From positions 22,425,614 to 22,489,613 of the forward strand of contig OY855913.1 in the NCBI GenBank assembly GCA_963693305.1: 64,000 bases of DNA. The letters run 5' to 3'. This DNA comes from Meandrina meandrites (Eukaryota; Cnidaria; Anthozoa; Scleractinia; Meandrinidae). Under the pieces are notes generated by a model that searched no databases, had not been told where the DNA came from, and saw only the letters and a program-made list of their open reading frames with translations. The position numbers were made by a program, and so were the translations under genes. Of this stretch, positions 13,201-25,900 are shown in pieces; within the stretch, counting starts at the first letter, position 1; each line of letters begins with the position of its first letter.

Positions 13201-14350
13201 AAATCCCTTTGTTATAACAGAGCTTCCCGAAACCGAAACAGTCGGATTTTTTTTTTTGCAATCTCGTCCGCAGAGCCCGCTTTTCTTTTGGTCAGCACCA
13301 AGAACACGGAGGTACATCATAAATACCATATATGAAGTACCTAGCCGGAATCGGCCAAGTACAATCGGACTTGAAAATCCGCGATTCGCGAACTTCGGGT
13401 CTTTGTGCGTAGATCCAGATTATTCCGTACTAATACAGTCGGGTAATTTATCAACTGGAACGTGAGTCACTAAAAAATTCTTAAGAGGCGGCTGTGTAAT
13501 CAAGAACGGCAATGCAAACAGACTAATGAATAGAATAAATAAAGATTGCATCAATTTAAACTGCAATATATGGTCACACTGTATAAAGATTTTCTGACAG
13601 AAAATCAATCTTGCAAATCAAAATAACAAACTTCCGCGCATCTGAACTAAAACAACTCATATAACAAATTGTTCATGTTTACATAACACCGCTTCTGAAA
13701 CGTAAACTAAGGATTACAGCGCTATAACGAAGACAAAATAAAAGACAAAATGCTTTTAGAGCCAAAATATTTATTCAAATTTTGCTATCGATATCCTTGC
13801 GTGCTGGGACATATTCGTGTATTTTTAGCAGAAATACAAACTAAGCTGCAAAGCTGATACTACGTAAAAAGAAAAGTTGACTTTGCGAGACACCAACACC
13901 ACAGAAACCGAGCAGGGTTGCAACCGTGGACACAGCTGTTTCGTCTTTTTTGGGACTTGTCGGCACGGTGTTGCATTTATTTGATACCATTATTGTAGAA
14001 TCAACTGATTAATATTTCTGCTAAACACCTGTCAAAGTATCAGAGCTGGAAAATACTGGAAACCGATACCAGCCACGTTAAATAGATGTAAATAACGCCA
14101 GCACGAGCGCAAATAAATCGCACAATGACCCGTTCACAAAAACAGGTCTGTCTCGTTCCCAGACGCCTCTCTTTTTTCTTACGAGGAAAATAGGCGCGCA
14201 AGGGAGGAAGTTCGAGCTCGTGACCAAATCAGAGCACCCGAGGATAATACAGATATCAGGTTTGAAGAGGGTCCAAGGAACGGGTCACTCTGCAAATTTA
14301 CTTGTTGTCTCTGCAACATGTTGCACGAAGTTCAACGAGTTGAAATTAAT
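10291..14350. other. No recognisable gene
   Basis: AT-rich sequence with scattered open frames (for example 10789-11109 plus, 106 codons) but without a recognisable domain, ATG context or splice-supported exon. The tract around 12810-13080, GC-richer than its surroundings, reads open on both strands and looks like an old repeat rather than a gene. Confidence 0.45.
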
Positions 14351-14389
14351 GGGATAGGGGCCCGGGGCACTCTTTTTTGGGGGCGGGGG

Positions 14390-14720
14390 TGTGCCGCTGG
14401 GACTCTGAAACCCTTACCCTATACCAGATCACGTTCAGCTGATTTTGCAACCATAGACTAGACACCGAAAATCCCTACCCTATCGCAGCCGTGCTCTTTT
14501 TAGAACTGTATCACTATAAGTGTTTTTAATGGAATACCATCTGTCAACAACGTTACCACGAAAGCCTCTTTCTCTTTCTATTCTGGACTTAATTCTTTGC
14601 ACCACTGATCTGTGTTTTCCCGGCAAATGACACCCCATTCTAGACCAAAACTCTCTGATTTCTATACCCTATCCCAGACTAAACTACTTGAAAACCATAC
14701 CCTTCACAGCGGCACATACC
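14390..14720. mobile_element. Short non-autonomous element with inverted ends
   Basis: The left end carries gtgtgccgctg and the right end its imperfect inverse cagcggcacatacc. Between them the motif taccctat and relatives (accctatcgc, accctatccc) recur several times. There is no coding capacity. Exact ends and target duplication are unclear. Confidence 0.45.
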
Positions 14721-15071
14721 TTTTTAGCTCAGAAGCCTAGAGTTCAGATTTCTCATGTCCGACGGTAAACTGTTAAAAACGGAGGCTGCTAAAAACGAAA
14801 AACTCCGACGGCCAAACTCTAGCTTCACTTTCGGCAGTTCGGCTAGCACTGACATATGGATATCAGTATGGAGAATTTGTTTATTGATAGTTGCACTCCT
14901 GCAAGCATACTAGCTAAGCAGGTTATACTCAAGATGAGATGAAAATTAGGGGCGAGTATGGCACCCCACTAAATAGCATATGCTCAGTTGTTGTTTTTTC
15001 TGAATTCATACCCTAAACACGGCACAGCACCGAGCAACGATGCACGTTTCAAGGTTGAGGCCCCATTAGGA

Positions 15072-15090
15072 GGGGGGGGGGGGGGGGGGG
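15072..15090. repeat. Poly-G run (19 G)
   Basis: Uninterrupted guanine run at the left edge of a low-complexity segment. Similar G or C runs mark the edges of other short repeats in this window. The exact length in an assembly is unreliable. Confidence 0.85.
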
Positions 15091-16943
15091 CGAGTATCCT
15101 ATATGCCATTAAATTTTGGCCTAAATATAGATATTCCGTTAAGTTCTATGGTTTGTATCCCCAACCTCAATGTTCATCCTGTAACCCGTTCATTTTTGCC
15201 CCAAATATCCCGTATCCCTATAATTTTTTACCTACATACATACATATGCATACATACAATCTTGTCTGCAAAATTCAAAACTTTTTCCAAACCATTATTT
15301 TCTTTTTCCAGAATCAAACATTGGAGCCATATCAGACTCCTACAACTCAGGAACCAAAAAGCAACCACAACACACAGCAAATACACAGCACAGTAACCAC
15401 GACGCGATGTGGAAACAACACCCATAAACAACAACAGGGTGAAGGGTGGGGAGAGTTCTCAAGATTTTGCAACTGAACATTTTGGCCAAGATGATAAAGA
15501 TGGCGACAAAGATGTCACTTAGCAATAATATTTTAAAAGCACTTGTAGTTTTAACCTATTTTTTCCAGACTTTTCATATCTTTATTTTCCATACTTTTTC
15601 CAGGTCTGGACAACTGGTTTGTAGATTTCTCTCAGACTCTGTACTAATCCTGATGTTTTCTGTCCCTGCCATGGCCAAGCCTTTCCTCCTAGGGCAGTAA
15701 GGAGGAAGAAAGCAGAGCATAGCTTGAGACCAAACAGTCACAGTAGCAGGAATCATATCATTATGCTTTTTATTTCACTTGGCCTTCACCATTTCCAAAA
15801 CGTATAAAACATTACTTTAAACAACATCCTTGAAATCTGACAGGGGGGAGCTACAGTTGTATGTCTTAAGCTCTTGTACCCTTACCCCGTTTTTAATAAA
15901 CCCCATAGATGGTCTTGGTTGCCTTGCATGCTACAGCGCAAGAAGAGCAAAGGTTTGTCTTGCCTTGCCTTATGGAAAACATTGCAAGTTATGTTTAATG
16001 TTATGTTATTGGGGGGCATTTTATTGTTTTGGTTTAGTGGTAGTCTCACAATTTGCCCAGTGACTCTGAGAAGTATAACAGCCATCATGTCACTACCAAG
16101 ATTAAATCACTTTACTTTATAAAAAAAAAACGTTTACACAGGTTATAATATCTTATGGCTGCTACTTTGTTCTTTGAATTTACTGCGCCTTTCAATAACA
16201 TGCGAACTATGAAGTTCAAAATCCAACTAACGACTGCTTTTTTGCTGCCGTCAATCACAATTATGGCAACAGCCAACAAACTTCGAAAAAACGAAACAAA
16301 CAAAATGGTTCGAAATCTACCAATCACAACCGACAGATGTGACCTTTTGACCCAGCTGAAGTGAACTTCTGTTTCCTGAGAGGTCCTGAGGATTGACAAC
16401 AGCGAAAAACGTAAACCGTTGGTTGAGTTTTAAATTTCGATGTTTGCAGCCTAAGAAACAAAGGCTTACACTTTGATTCTGAAGAGTGATGAACGGATGT
16501 GATATCTCCTTACATTAGCAATCTATTCTCAAGCATGCAAGTGATGAGATCATCAACTGCACAATGCGTCAATGTACCATTAAATTCTCTGAACTGCCAT
16601 TAAAAGAAATGTATGGAATCAGTTATGAGAAATGATATTTCAAGACTTAAGGTTCTGAGTTATTACAACCATCAATTTAATCCATTTTGTTTCCCATTTC
16701 TACCAATCCACATGTAACCCAGTGACCTCTTACCTGTTTTTTTTTTAAGCACAAAGACAGCAACACTCTATTTTAACATCTAAAATATCCTATGAGGATG
16801 TTGTCAAAGTCCATCCTCTCAATCAAGTCAGACACCAAAACTACATACATTTGTTTAGAGGATTGAGTCCCTCCCTCATTCACTTGGATTGACTGTACAT
16901 TCTAGTGAATTGTTAAACAAAAATATAACTGCTGCTAGACTGT

Positions 16944-19900
16944 TTAACAGCATCCGCCCTTCTTCTCTTGTGTATTGCTAACATGAATGTTTTGCGAAGT
17001 TTCCTCGTTGTCCTTGCTCAATTGTTTCTTAAGAATATCTTCGGCTAGATTGTAAAATGCCTGTTCTATGTTGACGTTGGTTTTGGCACTTGTTTCCAAG
17101 AACCGAATGCCATGTTCTTTGGCAATCTATGATAAGCAAAGTTTTAATTAGCTGGTTTAACTATTGGCAATTTTACAAATAAAAAATGTTATTATTTGTA
17201 AAATGGTCAGGGTAGTTTGCTTTTAAAAGGAAGGGGGGGAAGGGAGGTGGGGGGAAGGGAGGGACGGAGGGAGAAGCAAGAAATTATAGGTGGGTGGGTG
17301 GGTAGGTTGGTAAGTTCAAATGACTTTTATAAAAGAGTCTTCCCAAATACAGATAATTTTGTCAAACAAATTGGCCTAAACTTGTTTTTTTTTGTCAAAT
17401 ATCAAGTTATGCTTTTCACATTCAATTACCTCTTGTCTATCTTGATCATCCCCACTTCTCTTACACTTCCATTATTTTTTTCCTATCATTTTTGGCCATG
17501 CCAGCTTCTAAGGCTGTGGTGAAAACCTTGTGTGTGACTCCATCCAGGGTATACAGTGTATTTCAATATGAGTTTATTTGTGTTAAATTGCTTAAAATGG
17601 TACCCCTTAAAACAAGCTGTCAGGTAACACAGTCACCTCAAAAAGTGTGACCTAGCACCTTTAAGATGTCATCGAATCAATTACCCACCTGTTCCCCTCG
17701 TTCTTTACTGACGACTCTTCTATCATCCATATCGCACTTGTTACCAAGAATCATCTTTTCTACATCTTCGTTTGCATGCTGAAATAAAGCATTAATTAAA
17801 CTTATTCTGCCACTTTTGCTGAGCTAAAATTGGGCTCATTCTGTTTCAACTGGTTTTAATGCACTTGAAATCAGGACGTCCCTGGTTCCCTGGTTCAACC
17901 CTCCATCCTGCCACTAACTGGATTTGTTTTCAGTATTTCTTGTTGGGATTTAAATTTAATTCTGTCTATTTGCATTATTGTCTATCGATTTAGTGTCCAC
18001 AGCAGCACAGTGCAAAGTCACTCGACAACAATTAATAATGCCACTGATAACTTTAGAAATGAAAAAAGCACCCCAGTGCATTGTTGAGTTACAGAAGTAC
18101 CCAGAAATTTTTAAGAATATGAGAGAAGTGCATACATTCTCGTCCCCATAGCCCTTTTCACTTCTCTAAGCCGGCAGAGCCTTGGCACGAGAAACGAAGG
18201 GCTCTGGAGACACAGGATTTCCAGTCCTAGAATCTAGGACTTCCGGTCTTCATGTATGCAGTCGTGATGTTTCTAAAGAATGTGTGGGACAGTCTTGGCG
18301 TTTTTTCACTTCCGTTCAAGATTTCTTTGTTTTCAACAGCCAATCAAAAAAATTCGAATTAATTCAAAAATCCTATGTCCCCAGAGCCCTTTGTTTCTCG
18401 TGCCAAGGCCCCAGCCAGCTAAGAGAAGCGAAAAGGGCTATGGGGACGAGAATGAAGTGCATAGAGAAGCATGAGGTGCAGCCAAGTGCTTCTCCAATTT
18501 CTCAAGTGTTCTTAAAAATTCCCAAGTGTGTATAGAACTTAACAATTCACGAGGATGAAGTTTTTAATTTCTTTTATAAAATGCTAAGAAATTGCATGCA
18601 TGCAAACTCATGACATAAGCCGCATGCATTACAACTCGATAAAGCACACACGCGATGTAGACCGTGTGCTTTATGTAGCTATAATATAATGAACTCAAAC
18701 TGACCAATCAGGGTGCCCACAATTACTCGAACATTTTATAATGTTTTTTATTTGGAAGTTGTGTTATCTGAAATTGCACAGGGGCCAATATCATTTTTTT
18801 CCTTACTTTATCAAATTATACACTAACAAGGAGAAAGGTTATCACCTTTCTTTCCTTTTGTTGCAGTACCATCTTTGAAAGGGTTAAGAGCGAAAGGTTT
18901 TTATTAAAAAACTGAAGTGCTAAAGACGAAGCTTTTTATCACAAGTGACATATAAAAAGAACACTCATGGTTATGCAACTAACATTTTTAGTGGACTAAA
19001 ACAATGCTTATCATCTTGCAACAATTCCCTAACTTGGTTTTGAAGCAAAATAATGATGTTTCTTTCATCCTTACCTCCTCAATGTTCCTCAGCCATTTTG
19101 AAATGTTATCAAACGTCTTCTCCTGAGTTATGTCATACACCAGCATAATGCCCTGCAAAACAAAGATTGTTGTTAATGTATTGCTAATAGCGATTGTTCT
19201 TATCCATTCAGGGGTGTACATGACCTTTAAAACAGACTTTGAAGTTGCCAATAGAGTACCGCCAATCAAATATATCCAACCTGTATGTGCTGGGATGTAA
19301 ATAAAAGCTGGGAGGCGGAAAAAAATAGCCATCTGTGGATTTGATTTTTGGTATTTTTCCAGCCAAAAGGAAAGGAAAGGACCTTGTTGGCCAAACTCTT
19401 TCTCATTAAATAATGTGACCCAAATTTTCCACCTGTGATCAACAAAACTTTTTCCAATTTCTCTATGCAGTCAGTGGTTTGACTTAGAAGTTTGCATAGT
19501 TACAAAAGCAACAATAGCCTATTCAACTCTACAGTAAATTATGCCCGAGGTAAAGCCAAAGTAGGAGAATATCAAAATGAGAAATGTTGAGTTATACTTT
19601 TTATGTGGTACTGTTTATTATGCTGTACACAGAATGTGGTTCAAACTTCAAAGACTAACAGACGATAACCTAATGCACAACCAATCACATGAAAGCTATT
19701 GAGCAGCACTTTCATGCCGTCCTGTTCATTAAGTTGCACAAGCTGGTTTTAACCTTTTGGCAGAAGAGGCAAAAAAGACCCTCCAATGTAGACTTTTAAG
19801 CATTCAATAAAAAGATTTTTTTTTAATGAAATTGAAAGATACATGTAGCAAGTGGTGGTTCTAAATAACAACAATAAATGTAAGGGAGTGACCATTCAAA

Positions 19901-22900
19901 TGAAAGCTATCGAGTATGTGTTACTGTAATTCTGGTTGCCAATTTGAGGATTTAGGATTAAAGGGTTCAATCATCTTACCATTGCACCTCTGTAATATGA
20001 CGTGGTTATTGTGTGGAAGCGTTCCTGACCAGCTGTGTCCCTAAAGGAATGATGTGGATTTAAGTATAGAGTTCTAAAATAAATTCCAGGACAATTTTAT
20101 ACTTCCAACTACAGTCGAACCTCGATTATCCGGATTTCTCCATTATCCAGACTTGCTACTCTGGTCCATTTTGTCATGAATATAGAAAACAGGTCAAAAG
20201 AAGCCTTGAGAATACAGCCCTTAAGCGATACCATTGTAAATGCTGAGCATTCAAAGTGAAGAAAAAGTAAGTGCAGTGATTCGCTGCAAAGACGAAATGA
20301 GATTGCCGATTTTTCTGGTAATTCAGCAAGTAAGGGACATGAAATTTTATCCCTTTAAACATCGGAAGAAAATTCTAAGCATTTTTCTTAGACTTCTGTG
20401 TAAAAAGACGACCATTCGGCCAGAACAAAGTTCATGTGAAATACCAGCGTAGGGCAACACTAGAGAAAAATAGCCGAGATTCACCAGAAGTTTCCTCGAC
20501 TAACGGTTCGAAAAGTAAACCTGCTGTGCTGAAAACTTGGGAGAACACTGTCACGTCAAAATTTCTTGGTTTGCATGTGATGTCATAAACTTCTAAACTC
20601 GAAATCATGAGGTCTTCTGAATTTTTATCTTCACTAGGTTGAGGATGACCTAGAGAAAATTGTTTTGCAAGTTTTCAGTCCTGTAGTGTCTTTCACTTTG
20701 AAAATCCAGCATTTTGAATTCCAAATTTTGACCTTGTGTGACATGAAGATAGTGGCCGTGATAAAGCTGTACAGGTTGAAAAAGTCTCCTCGTATGGTTT
20801 TCAGCACTTTAAATATTTAAAGTCTTTGGAGATGTGTTTATGCGCCTATATATGTGCTTACAAGTGAAGAGAAAGCGCTTTCATCACGAAAGTGAATTTC
20901 AAATGATTTGGCTGATTTGCAGTTGCCATATTGGTGTACCAAAGTTTTACACCAGTATGGCATCTCCAAACAAAGCAGTATAACGTTGTATAAAAGGTTT
21001 TGGCAAATAAATTAGAAACGGCACACCACAGAGACGTGAGACTTGGAGAAGTTTTTAATTAATAAGTTTTTTAGTTTGTTATTAATAACATTTTATTTTC
21101 TTGCCTTCTTTTGGTGTCTAATTTATTTTTTATGGTGTGACAGCGCAAGCCAGCAATATACAGAATTTGGTCAGTTCACGTTGTTCTTTCGCAGAGAATG
21201 CCAGGAGAACGTTCCAAGATTTATTGCACGTACAGGGCTATTGTTCTGCTTATTAAACCTTTTGTTTGGCCAGTTTGTTTAAGCTCCCTATTATCTAAGA
21301 TGCTCTCAAAAAGAATTTTTTGTTATGCAAACTCAAATAAAATAATAATGAACAAAACTGTGGATTGCAACATAAAAGTGTAGCAATAAGTGAATATTGT
21401 TGATGCGTGGATAACATTAACTGTGTTTAAATGTCATTAGCAAAATTAATAACCCATACATTAATAAGCATACATCTTGTACTTAAATTCTAAATTATCC
21501 AGTAATTAAGCTGTAAATATATCATGTACTTATTATAAGCTATTAATTGATAAATAAAATATGGAAAAATTCATCAAGCAAAAAGAAAATCATGAATCAA
21601 TGAGAATTTATATTTTAAGACTGGGACTTGAATGGTTTAAATACAGGATGACTTATTTGTCACCATTTAAAACTTATCAGTAAGACCATTGCCATTTTAG
21701 AATGAGGTAACGAGTTGTTGGCTTAGCTTTAAAAAGGGAAATAAATCAATCAAACAAACCATATCTGTAGCTTGATCTTTTTTCCTTGAAGTTCAATAGT
21801 CTTTATCTTAAAGTCGATACCTGAAGAGAAAAGTGGATCTAAATTAGTGGATGTGTAATAATAGAAATAATTACTAGTAAAGTTTCACCTGTCTGCTGTA
21901 GTCACTACATATATTATTGGCAGCCATATTCAACTCAAAAAATAATCTCCTGTTTCTTGTTGCTTGTAATACAAGATTGCCTTTGATTGACCCTATACCA
22001 GAATAAAAATATATTGTTGTTGTTTTCATTATTATTTATTTCCACTTGTTTATTTTTCGTTTCCTTTTACTGCAAAATAGGACTATCTTGCTGTAATATT
22101 GGACTATGTCTATTAGTATTATGCCTAAAATCATGCTACAGTGTAGCATGATGTGTCAATCCCCACTTCACAGCGTTTTCTTTACAAGAAAGGTGATGAA
22201 CTAATCTTCATAGCGAAGCTTCCACATATGCCACGGTGCCAGCAGAGCACCATAACTGGAAAGATAGTAAAGCCATCAAGCTGAGAAAATTTGGTTGTAA
22301 CATCAAGTCCATCTGTCCATCGAAATGTACATACATACGTATGCATGGATTAGGCCTAGGGACAAGTTTGCCTGATTTGCCTTTGTCCTTTGATTTGGAA
22401 TTCTTCTTATGCAAAAGTGATGTAGAAACTTGTAAGAACACTGCATTAATATCAGAAATTTTTTCTCATGTTAAAAAAAGATCTGGACATTTCATTTCAA
22501 CTTAAATGACGTGATTGTATGAAAAGAAAGCAACATAGTTGGCACGTTGTTCACTTTTTAAGGTGATGAAAGAGACGAAGAAAGCATGCTGGAAAACATA
22601 GTTCTTCCAGAATATTTCTCATCTGCATCATGGAAACTTAGGACAAATGATTGGGGATAACCTCTTGACAGTGAAAAGATCCGAAATATTTGCCCAGCTG
22701 AACGTGATATATCAGACTACAAGTCAAAAACAGCAAGAGTTGAAGTACTGCTTCTGGTTCCTGTGGCTGGCCAAGGTGGTTCTAACTTACAATGTAGTGA
22801 CTACATTGTAAGCTGTTCTAAGTTAGCATGCACCACTTCCTACAGTAAATCACAAACTGCCAGAACTATTACACAAAAAAGAGTGTATTAAATTTATGAG

Positions 22901-25900
22901 TTCGAGTTAGAAATTTCGAGTTCGAGTTAGAGATTTAGAGTTCAAGTTAGAATTAGAATTTTGATTTTGAGTTAAAATTTCGAGTTCTAGTTAAAAGGAA
23001 GGGCCTGAAAAGTTACTGATTTCACGGTGGAAGACGAAAAAAAGAAAAAAAAGAAAGAAAACGAAATCGAAAAGCCCACAACATGGCGTGACATTTTCGC
23101 AGTTGGTCACGCATAGTGTCGCCCTTATCAACAAATGAAAGCTAACCGAAAGCAAACCAGAGTGGAACTAACCGCAAGCAAATCAGAGTGGAGCTAACCG
23201 CAAGCAACTCGATATTTTAACTTGAACTCTAAATTCTAACTCGAACTCGAAATTTCTAACTCGAACTCATGAAATCGACAGACCCCACAAAAAACTGTTC
23301 TAAAATGACTCACATAACTGGCTCCGAGGAATTTGCCGAGTTTGTTTTGCCGCTGTGATGTTATATTTTCTTTGCTGTGGCATGAGTTCATTTTGTTTGG
23401 CAACGAGTTCACTTTGTTTTGCCATATTTTTTTGCCTCAAGTCGCCTTTTTTGCCCTGACTGTTTTGTAGTAAATCAAAACAAATTTCTTTGCCTTCATC
23501 AAGGTCCTTTTTACGACTGTTTTTGCGTATGCAAAACGGGAGTTACGGATTGAGTGACGATTTGAAGCCATCCTTCCTTCACTCCTTCAGTCGATCATCT
23601 GTAAACAAAAGGCCGTTGACAGATGGTTGGCAGACCTACATGTACATGTAACGCCACTCTCAGTTTGACGTTGCGGTTTAATTAAGACCGATGACAGACC
23701 ACTGTACTTTACGCGCTAATGGTTTTGTTTTGATGGGTATGTGATGATAATTTGAAAATCGATTGTGAACATATTTTATTTTTATTTTACCTTAAAACAG
23801 GTGTATGTTGTTTCTGCCCTGTAGAAAAATCAACAGAATTTTCTTAGGTTTGCATGTGATGGTGAAAGCGAAATTGAAAGCGAAGTTTGTGTAATCGCCA
23901 GCTGACAGATGATTATCAGTGTCACGCGACAAAGGTCAACCTAGCCGATTTCAAAATAAATTTTATGCCACGCTTAATCTTCACAGCAATCAAAGAATGC
24001 AAGATCATGCTCATGGCACTATCAAAACACATTCCGGAAATTGACGTCAATCGTACATGCTGTACAGGGAAAAGAGTGTACACACACTAGCACGAAAACA
24101 CGCAAACTTGAATTTGTCTGCTTGGAGCTTGCTTCTTTTACAACCAATGCAAAACAAAATGAAAAACAACGTAAATCCGTATAGATCTTTACAAGTGATG
24201 CACGTTCGACTTCAACGATTTAATTCGTCAGTTGTTAAATAGAAGCGACAAGAAGGAACAATTACATCGTGTGCTTCACAGCGACAACCTAAATCAACGC
24301 ATTTCAAACACCTTTTATAGGCCTCGGAGTTAAGAAGTACCCTTGCTGAGTTTTATAACCCACAACAGATAAATGTTCATCGCATGCAAGCAAAATCATC
24401 AGCACAGGTCGCAGCGGAGAACACTCGAGTTTCAACGACGTGATAAAATCTGGAGCGAGATTTATTCCTAGCAGAAGACTACCTATCCCAAAAGCCAGAG
24501 GACCCTACCGCAAGTAAAAGAGGAACAACAAAACTCACAGTATAAGCAACCAAAATAGCGGTCGCAGAAGACAGGAAAAGTCATATTTTAAAAGCATATT
24601 AAAATAAAAGACGATGCGCGGATCGTTAAAAGTGATCATGTGTTTTCAAACACGAATAGAAAAATACATAGAAACAACTTGCCCCCAAAGTTATCCAGAT
24701 ATACACGCAATCGAATTCCACCAAAAAGTCGTTCCACGTGCCATTGAGTTCACCACAAAATCAGACTTGAAAGCGAAGTTTGTGTAATCGCTAGCTGACA
24801 GAAGATTATCAGTGTCACGCGACAAAGGTCAACGCAGCCGATTTCAAACTTATCATGCTCGTGGCACTATACTATCAAAACACATTCCGGAAATTGAACG
24901 TCAATCGTACACGCTGTACAGGGAAAAGAGTGTACACACGCTAGCACGAAAACACGCAAACTTGAATTTGTCTGCTTGGAGCTTGCTTCTTTTACAACTA
25001 ATGCAAAACAAAATAAAAAACAACGTAAATCCGTATAGATCTTTACAAGTGATGCACGTTCGACTTTGACGAAAATTCGTCACTTGTTAAATAAAAGCGA
25101 CAAGAACTCGCACGAACACATTAAACGATGACGTCATCGCTTAAAAAACAGCCCTTTGATTATTTTAGTTTGCATGTGACGGAGAAAGCAAAATTGAAAG
25201 CGAAGTTTGTGTAATCGCTGGCCGTATAAAACAACGAATCGACTTACTCAATTTCCACTCCTTTTACGACGTTCGGTGGCTGATTAAAACTGTTGTTCCT
25301 TGGATGATAGCCCTCAAAATGGCAGCGATAACAGACCATCTTTTCATGATATCAGAACCTGGCCGACTGTACTGACTGTAATCAATGCAATGGCTCCAAA
25401 ACGGCGTCCCGCAGGCTTGTGGTTGTACAAATTATTGCGAAAGATCTATTTAATCGTGAATACAAAACGGGTTGACAGATGGTTGACAGACGTAACGCAA
25501 CTCCCGTAGTTTCGGGTCTTTTGGCGTGACAATTTCGTGTTCCGGCCTGTAACAGTCTAGGGTGCGAATGTAGACGTTTCTACAGCGCAATCGCTTTTAT
25601 CTATGTACATTAACAAAGTTGAGTTCCCGAGGTTTCTTCTAGTATTAAGCAAAGCGTCAAGAAATTCAGCAATCGACCACGGCTAGGCTCGAAGTTCGTG
25701 AAGGCTTGGGAAATTATTAGAATTTTGACAGAACGCGCGTGAAGCTGTCGTTGTAATATTTACACTGGAGTTTTAATGTTTTTCAAAATCAGTCATCACA
25801 ATGTATAAGCATAATGAATTTGGTTTTATCTGGTAATGTTCTACAAAATTAGCGTTTAATAAAATTTATTTCTAATTCTGCTTCATTTTGTTTGACCGTT

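Noticed and set aside
14988..15476. 162-codon frame with a glycine run
   Set aside because: It runs through a poly-G tract and simple repeats; overlapping frames on both strands are equally open.
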